64,000 bases of DNA from CAZENU01 sp965117035 (GTDB lineage: Bacteria > Chloroflexota > Dehalococcoidia > Lucifugimonadales > CAZENU01): assembly GCA_965117035.1 (NCBI GenBank), contig OZ220748.1, positions 992,001-1,056,000 on the forward strand. The letters run 5' to 3'. Shown here piece by piece: positions 58,861 through 64,000 of the stretch. A program made the position numbers and the translations under genes. Numbering within the stretch: the stretch's first letter is position 1; every line of letters starts with the position of its first letter. The notes under the pieces were generated by a model. It had not been told where the DNA came from, did no database searches, and saw only the letters and a list, made by a program, of their open reading frames with translations.

Positions 58861-60396
58861 ATGGCGCTGATGGTCCGCGAGAAGCTGGACGCGAAGAAGC
58901 ACGTATTCGCCGACTGGAGCCTGGTCGAGCCCGGCTACGCCGTCTCGTGGGCTGACGCGCTCGGCACCGAGTGGGAGACGCCCAGGGGCATCCGGCTCAG
59001 GGTCGGGACGCCCCGCGTCGAGCCCGAGCCGATGGTCGAGATGGAGCACCCCTGGGAGACCTCCTTCACCCTGCACACCACGATCATCGACGACGACGGA
59101 CTCTTCCGCCTCTACTACACCTGCTACAACCAGATGGCGGGCGACGCCCTGTCCGAGGGCCAGCAGAACCCCTTCAGCTACTACCTCTGCTACGCCGAGT
59201 CCGAAGACGGCGTCTCGTGGACGAAGCCGACCGTCGGCACCGTCGACTGGCGGGGCACGACCGAGAACAACATCGTCTACGGCACGAACCGCGCCCTGGG
59301 CCGGCCGGTGCCGACGGCGACCGTCTTCAAGGACCCGGGCGCGCCGCCCGCGGAGCGCTACAAGATCATCCACCGCGGCAGGCGGTCCGACGGCGCCCGC
59401 TGCGTCTACGGCGCCACCTCGCCGGACGGCATAGACTGGCACGGGATCGAGGAGCCGGTGATCCCCGAGTACTTCAGCGACACCCAGATCGTCGCCCGCT
59501 ACGACGAGGACCGCGGCGTCTACTGCGGCTACTTCCGCGGCTGGACGACGCACTCCTCCGGCATGGCCCACGGCCGCCGCACCATCGCCTACGCGGAAAC
59601 CGAAGACTTCCGCCGCTGGCCGATCCCCGAGACCATCGTGACGACGGCCGTCCACGACCACCCGGGCGCCGACATCTACACGAACGGCTACGCGGTGTGG
59701 CCCGACGCCGACGCGCACCTGATGTTCCCGGCCTTCTTCGAGCGCGAGATCGACATCACCCAGATCCAGCTCCTGACGAGCCGCGACGGCGTCCAGTGGG
59801 AGCGCCACACGCGGGAGCCGGTGCTGGGCGGCGGCGATCCCGGCACGAGCGGCGCCCCGAGGCGCGACTGGACGGCCGGCTTCTTCGCCGGCGCCGGCGT
59901 CGTCAGCACCAGGTCGGACGAGTCGTCCATCGCGGTGATCCCCTGCGTCCGCACGCACAACAACGAGTACTCGCGGCCCGAGAACCTGCAGCAGCCGCTC
60001 TACCCCAGCCCGACCAGCCCGTTCCCCGGCTACGCGGGCCAGATCGCGCTGGCGACCTGGCGCAAGGACGGCTTCGTATACCTCGAGGCCGCCGAGGACG
60101 GCTACTTCGCGACGACCCCGTTCGTCTTCGAGGGAGCGCGCCTCAGGATCAACGGCTGGACCCGGTACCGCGGCGGCATCAGCGTCGAGATCGCCGACTC
60201 GACCAACGAGTCGCACTCCTTCGCCGAGCCCATCCCCGGCCGGACCTTCGCCGACTGCGACGAGGTCACCATCGGCGGCGTCGACGAGACCGTGACCTGG
60301 AACGGCGAGTCCGACCTGTCAGCGTGGCAGGGCAAGCTGGTGCGCCTGCGCTTCAAGCTGCGCCGCGCGCGCCTCTACGCCCTCTGGTTCGAGTAG
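58861..60396 (+). CDS. GH32/43-like five-bladed beta-propeller protein (putative glycosidase)
   Basis: Cytosolic or secreted protein of 511 residues without an obvious signal peptide. Propeller features recur: DDDGLFRLYYTCYN, YAESEDGVSW, YGATSPDGIDWHGI, YAETEDFRRWPIP and TSRDGVQWERH, the repeated S-x-DG-x-x-W units of GH32/43/62-like folds. A C-terminal beta-sandwich may follow about residue 400 (YFATTPFVFEGARLRIN). It may act on a sugar polymer or be a non-catalytic relative. The ATG at 58861 is preceded by AGGAG. Confidence 0.72.
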   Translation: MALMVREKLDAKKHVFADWSLVEPGYAVSWADALGTEWETPRGIRLRVGTPRVEPEPMVEMEHPWETSFTLHTTIIDDDGLFRLYYTCYNQMAGDALSEGQQNPFSYYLCYAESEDGVSWTKPTVGTVDWRGTTENNIVYGTNRALGRPVPTATVFKDPGAPPAERYKIIHRGRRSDGARCVYGATSPDGIDWHGIEEPVIPEYFSDTQIVARYDEDRGVYCGYFRGWTTHSSGMAHGRRTIAYAETEDFRRWPIPETIVTTAVHDHPGADIYTNGYAVWPDADAHLMFPAFFEREIDITQIQLLTSRDGVQWERHTREPVLGGGDPGTSGAPRRDWTAGFFAGAGVVSTRSDESSIAVIPCVRTHNNEYSRPENLQQPLYPSPTSPFPGYAGQIALATWRKDGFVYLEAAEDGYFATTPFVFEGARLRINGWTRYRGGISVEIADSTNESHSFAEPIPGRTFADCDEVTIGGVDETVTWNGESDLSAWQGKLVRLRFKLRRARLYALWFE

Positions 60397-60486
60397 CCGC
60401 ACCGAAGCCGGCCCGGTGCCCCGCGCCGGCGACGGCTAGCCCTATACCATTTCGTTTTGGGCACGCCGTGGATTGCCAACCGTAGC

Positions 60487-60505
60487 GGCGGGTTTGAAAC
60501 CCGCC
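60487..60505. terminator. GGCGGGTTT/AAACCCGCC hairpin between convergent genes
   Basis: A perfect 9-bp stem with a one-base centre in the 207-base gap between the convergent genes ending at 60396 and 60604. There is no T run, so it may be a bidirectional terminator or just a palindromic repeat. Confidence 0.4.
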
Positions 60506-60603
60506 TTCCCTATGGGCCGCAAGAAGCATACGCAATTGCTCGTACAAAGCCGCATCGCGGCAAATCTGTACTGGACCGCGGCGGCCACCCCAGGTCCGGG
60601 GCG

Positions 60604-62574
60604 CTAGTGCCGCACGACGTAGGCCGTCGTCAGCGTGTTGAAGTCGACGTTGAAGCTGCTCTCGAACCCGCGGAGCCACGGCTGGACGACCCACCTGACC
60701 GGGTCGACTTCCCTGATTGGAATGCTGTAGACCTTTTCCAGGTACTCTTCCTCGACCGCCTGGAAGGCGGCACACCGTTCCGGATCGTCCAGTGGCAGCG
60801 AAGACGCGTACTCGGCGAGCGCATGGAGGCGGGGAGGCCAGTGCCCGGTATGAGGGGGCATGTACTCTGGGAAGAAGTGGTCTGGCAACAGATTGATGAC
60901 GATCCGAGACGGGTCGGGGATCCACGATGCCAGGATCATCCCGTATAGCTGCGCATCGTAGCGCCTCGGCACCCCGTTTTCCCGCTTGAGAATGTCGAGC
61001 TCGACGCCCAGATTGTCCTTCCAGTACTCGCTCATCGCGACACCCACCTGGACCATGTCAGGTCGGCTGAGGTCGATCTTGATCGGCGGCAAACTATTGG
61101 GTCCACCGTACGATGAAGTGGGCATCAGCTCCCGCGCCAGGTCAGGATCGTACGGTTGATAGTTGGCGCCCGGATTGTGGCAAGGAATCCGGCTCGATAT
61201 CACGCCCTTAGCGTGGGTCGCCGCCGGGCCCCATACGGCACCGACGATCTTTTCCATGTCGACGGCGTGGGTCAACGCCTTACTGACCAGGAGGTCATAG
61301 ACCGGTTCCTCCATTCTCATATGGATGTGCCATAGGCCGCCATACGGTGATTCGTACAACAGCCGGTTGTACGGGTGCCTAGGATCGAGCGCCGCCTGAT
61401 AGGTCTCAAGGTCTATCGCCATCACGTCCAGCTCACCGTTTTCGAACATGAGCAGCCGCGCCCGCTCGTCGGGAATGTCCGGCATTGTCAGTTTCTCGAT
61501 GATCGGCGTATCGCTCGGCCCGTTCCAGTGCCTGTCGGTCAGGTCTACCCGGGTGACCTCGGTCAGCCCGCTGACAGGATCGTAGGTTAGGCTGAAGGGG
61601 CCCGCGCCTATGGGCGCATTCCCCCAGCCCTCATCGGACAGCACCTGCTCCACCTTCGATATTCCGACGTTCCACGCCGCCATGTGAAATGGCCACGCGG
61701 GCATAGGCCCGCTGAGCGCCATCTCCAAGGTATGGTCGTCGACGACCCTGAGACCCGCTGCCTCGGTGACATCCCCGGCCCTCAGTTCCTCCCAGCCCCC
61801 GATGTGCAAGGGCCATGCGGGCATGGGACCGCTGACCTCGATATTCAGCCTCTCCTCCCTATAGTCTTCTACGACCCTGAAACTCGCCCCGTCGGTAATG
61901 CCCCCGTTCCGGAGCTTGTCCATGCCCATGATGTCATCGAGCGTTAGGCTGGTGCCGCCCCAGGCAACGACGTTCTCGGGCTTGGCGCCGTGCTCCCAGT
62001 ACGCCTTGAAGTCCGCCGCGGTGATCGGTGTCCCGTCCTGGAACACCGCGTCCTCGCGCAGCTTCATCGTCCAGACGGTCATCTCCTCGTTCGACGTGAT
62101 GGCCGTGGCGATCCAGGGCACCACCTCGCCCTTCTCGTTCAGCATGAACGGCGTGCCGAAGACATGCGTCGAGAAGAACCTGTTGCCGCCGCCGTCGCGC
62201 CACGGCGCCATCGTGCTGCGCATCCGGCCGGGCGCCGTCACCACCTGCGAGTCGTGCAACTCCACGCCCGGCACGACCGGCCTCGGCAACGGCTGGACGC
62301 CGCCCGCAACGGCTGTGGCTGTGGCGCCTACGGCGACGGCGGCATCGGACTCGGCGGTCTGCGTCGGCAGCGGAGTGTTCGCGGCCGTGGGTATCACGGC
62401 AGCCGTCGGCGCGGCGGTAGGAAGCGTCGACGGCGCGGTCTCCGCCGGCTGCACTGCCGCAGCCGGAGTCGGCGCCGGCTCCGATGGCGCGTCTCGGGCG
62501 CAGCCGGTGGCGGCAAGAACAGCGACAGCCGCCGCCGCCGCAAGAAACACAGCCATCGCCGGTCTCCACGTCAT
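60604..62574 (-). CDS. ABC transporter solute-binding lipoprotein, family 5 (peptide/nickel type)
   Basis: Exported binding protein of 656 residues. Lipobox AATGC at about residue 25, then a Thr/Ala/Pro-rich linker (residues 30-95), then the SBP_bac_5 domain with WTMKLREDAVFQDGTPITAADF, APIGAGPFSLTYD and DRHWNGPSDTPIIEKL. Within it, a unit of about 39 residues is duplicated in tandem: FRVVEDYREERLNIEVSGPM then LRVVDDHTLEMALSGPMPA, both ending in AWP. No permease or ATPase genes are next to it, so it is an orphan. ATG at 62574 chosen because the next upstream candidate is a TTG with no support. Confidence 0.88.
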   Translation of the reverse strand: MTWRPAMAVFLAAAAAVAVLAATGCARDAPSEPAPTPAAAVQPAETAPSTLPTAAPTAAVIPTAANTPLPTQTAESDAAVAVGATATAVAGGVQPLPRPVVPGVELHDSQVVTAPGRMRSTMAPWRDGGGNRFFSTHVFGTPFMLNEKGEVVPWIATAITSNEEMTVWTMKLREDAVFQDGTPITAADFKAYWEHGAKPENVVAWGGTSLTLDDIMGMDKLRNGGITDGASFRVVEDYREERLNIEVSGPMPAWPLHIGGWEELRAGDVTEAAGLRVVDDHTLEMALSGPMPAWPFHMAAWNVGISKVEQVLSDEGWGNAPIGAGPFSLTYDPVSGLTEVTRVDLTDRHWNGPSDTPIIEKLTMPDIPDERARLLMFENGELDVMAIDLETYQAALDPRHPYNRLLYESPYGGLWHIHMRMEEPVYDLLVSKALTHAVDMEKIVGAVWGPAATHAKGVISSRIPCHNPGANYQPYDPDLARELMPTSSYGGPNSLPPIKIDLSRPDMVQVGVAMSEYWKDNLGVELDILKRENGVPRRYDAQLYGMILASWIPDPSRIVINLLPDHFFPEYMPPHTGHWPPRLHALAEYASSLPLDDPERCAAFQAVEEEYLEKVYSIPIREVDPVRWVVQPWLRGFESSFNVDFNTLTTAYVVRH

Positions 62575-62736
62575 GCTGATCGTCCCTTCTCTTCCAGGCA
62601 ATGTCCGCCGGACCTACATTCCCATCGTCGCAGGTTGCGGATTCTTGTCAATGCCTAGGAGTCCGAGGCATGAGGGCGGTGCCGTCGGCGCACGGGAAGC
62701 GGGTTGCGGAGGGGGATGTTCACCCTCACCCCAGCC

Positions 62737-62868
62737 CTCTCCCGTCGAGGGAGAGGGAGTTTCTTCTTGCGCAACTACCGGGATCGCGGACTCTCCCGTC
62801 GAGGGAGAGGGAGTTTCTTCTTGCGCAACTACCGGGATCGCGGACGGTCTCGTCGAGGGAGAGGGAGA
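62737..62868. repeat. Tandem 54-bp hairpin repeat
   Basis: Units begin at 62737, 62791 and 62845 (the last partial). Each has the hairpin CTCTCCCGTCGAGGGAGAG followed by GTTTCTTCTTGCGCAACTAC. The adjoining CACCCTCACCCCAGC at about 62721 resembles the hairpin element at 58526-58562 in reverse. It lies in the 329-base gap 62575-62903 and no gene is seen. Confidence 0.85.
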
Positions 62869-62903
62869 AAGACGCGAGGCGCGGGGTCGATTGTCCAGAC
62901 CGG

Positions 62904-64000
62904 CTACCTGAGCCAGGGCCGGTAGACGCGGCCGCGGAGGACGGTGCTGACGTGGGACAGGCGGCGCGTCGCCTCGAAGCGGACGCCGGGCTCCCAACGC
63001 GTCGACCCCAGCGCGGTCATCGTGGTGAGGCGGTCGACCAGATCGAATCGTCCCTCCTCCAGCCGGAGGACGGCGGCGTCGCCCTCGGCGCCGACGTGCA
63101 GCGTGCCGAGGCTGTCGTCGAGGCCGAGCGCGCGGGCCGGCGTCCCGGTAGACCGGCGTATGACGTCCTCCAGCGGCAGGCCGAGGTGCAGCATCTTGGT
63201 CATCGTGGTGAGCAGGTCGTAGACGGGGCCATCGATGCTGGCGGTGTGCACGTCGGAGGAGATCGTGTCGGGCAGCAGCCCGTGCGCGACGGCCTTCTCG
63301 GCGGCCTTCAGCGAGAAGCCGCCCCCGCCGTGGCCGAGGTCGACGACCACGCCCCTGCCCTGCGCCTCCGCCAGGCCTTCCAGCACGGCGCCGGACTCCT
63401 CCAGCACGCCGTCCTCGAAGCCGTGGAAGCAGTGGGTGACGACGTCGCCCGCCCTGAGCATCCGCAGCAGCGTGGGCAGCGGCGACGGGGTGTTGCCGAC
63501 GTGCACCATGACGAGGCCGCCGATGCGCTCAGCCGCCTCCAGCGCCCTGTCGAGCATCTCCACGTCGTCCGAGTCGCCGACGAGATGGCGCCCAAGCCTG
63601 GCCTTGACGCCCTTGACGTAGTCCCGGTTCGCCAGCCCCGCCTCGACCGCAAGCTCGACGTCGGCCCAGCGGTCGTCCTCGAGCTCGCCTATCGTCGGCG
63701 AGATGATCCCCATGGCGGAGATGTTCAGCAGCGCGTAGAGCCGCGTGTCGGCCCGCGCCAGCGTGTGCCTGCGGAAAGCGCCGAACGTCAGCGCGCCCGC
63801 GGAGCCCGCGTCGAGCGCGGTCGTGACGCCCCTCGCGGCGTTGCTGACGTCCGGGTCGACGCCGTAGGTCGACACGCCCCAGTAGGCGTGGACGTGAAGG
63901 TCGATCAGGCCGGGCGTCACGAACAGCCCGTCTGCGTCGAGCACCTCGGCGGCGTCGGAGGCGTCGAGCGACGGCTCGACCGCGGCGACCTTCCCTCGCG
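62904..64000 (-). CDS. Amidohydrolase/deacetylase family metallohydrolase (5' partial)
   Basis: The frame is open past the right edge, so the true start lies outside; codons run on into KVAAVEPSLDASDAAEVLDA upstream of a GTG at 63944 that is therefore internal. The amidohydrolase landmarks are TPGLIDLHVHAYWG with the first two metal histidines, YVKGVKARLG with the lysine that is probably carbamylated, MVHVGNTPSPL, THCFHGFEDG and SSDVHT with the last Asp. This order matches the EF_0837-like deacetylase/aminoacylase subfamily related to dihydroorotase. The C terminus with RGRVYRPWL is normal. Confidence 0.87.
   Translation of the reverse strand, partial: RGKVAAVEPSLDASDAAEVLDADGLFVTPGLIDLHVHAYWGVSTYGVDPDVSNAARGVTTALDAGSAGALTFGAFRRHTLARADTRLYALLNISAMGIISPTIGELEDDRWADVELAVEAGLANRDYVKGVKARLGRHLVGDSDDVEMLDRALEAAERIGGLVMVHVGNTPSPLPTLLRMLRAGDVVTHCFHGFEDGVLEESGAVLEGLAEAQGRGVVVDLGHGGGGFSLKAAEKAVAHGLLPDTISSDVHTASIDGPVYDLLTTMTKMLHLGLPLEDVIRRSTGTPARALGLDDSLGTLHVGAEGDAAVLRLEEGRFDLVDRLTTMTALGSTRWEPGVRFEATRRLSHVSTVLRGRVYRPWLR

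Overview
The window is GC-rich bacterial chromosome with dense coding on both strands, frequent GTG and TTG starts and many 1-4 base stop/start overlaps. Gene content (FAR-PlsC fusion, enolase-superfamily sugar acid dehydratase, LarA-like protein, membrane-anchored sulfite-oxidase-type enzyme, GldA/GldFG/DUF4340 cassette, NYN-LOTUS protein) together with the high GC suggests a Chloroflexota lineage near Dehalococcoidia/SAR202. That placement is inference; no rRNA, tRNA, CRISPR array or complete transposon was recognised.

Layout. 1-4.4 kb: 5'-truncated cysteinyl-tRNA synthetase fused to a GT2 glycosyltransferase, a CaCA-type cation exchanger, and a small HEPN/PaREP1-like plus retropepsin-like pair. 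4.4-14 kb: polyprenyl synthase-metG-rsmI on minus, a sulfite-oxidase-like protein and a VOC protein on plus, then NYN-LOTUS, HIT, VOC and leucyl aminopeptidase on minus. 14-24 kb: class III aminotransferase behind a regularly spaced GGAACA/TGTTCC array, an MBL hydrolase behind a structured leader, mtaB, the membrane module nfeD-nfeD-slipin-zinc ribbon, uvrC. 24-34 kb: small membrane protein, Xer recombinase, PAP2 enzyme, duplicated septum-formation-like lipoprotein, lgt, recJ, two coupled epimerases, fabF. 33-38 kb: phosphonate-type ABC importer with a PfkB kinase. 38-47 kb: zinc-ribbon microprotein, plsY, an array of eight 133-bp palindromic repeats, a coupled lipid operon (lipid kinase, fused acyl-CoA reductase/acyltransferase, HAD phosphatase), LarA-like protein and a zinc dehydrogenase. 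47-54 kb: two ABC exporter systems. 54-64 kb: enolase-superfamily dehydratase, serine hydrolase lipoprotein, M16 peptidase, GH32/43-like beta-propeller protein, family-5 solute-binding lipoprotein with an internal duplication, and an amidohydrolase cut by the window end.

How the parts work together. The clearest pathways are lipid ones: isoprenoid chain synthesis, PlsY acylation, FabF elongation, Lgt lipoprotein maturation, and a fatty acyl reductase/acyltransferase operon that may make an alcohol-, ester- or ether-type lipid. Several lipoproteins in the window would be Lgt substrates. Between genes lie several families of palindromic repeats, including a noncoding cassette bounded by perfect 33-bp inverted repeats. 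Promoters are easiest to see as TATAAT or TAGAAT boxes just upstream of starts; three are so close to ATG that leaderless mRNAs are likely.
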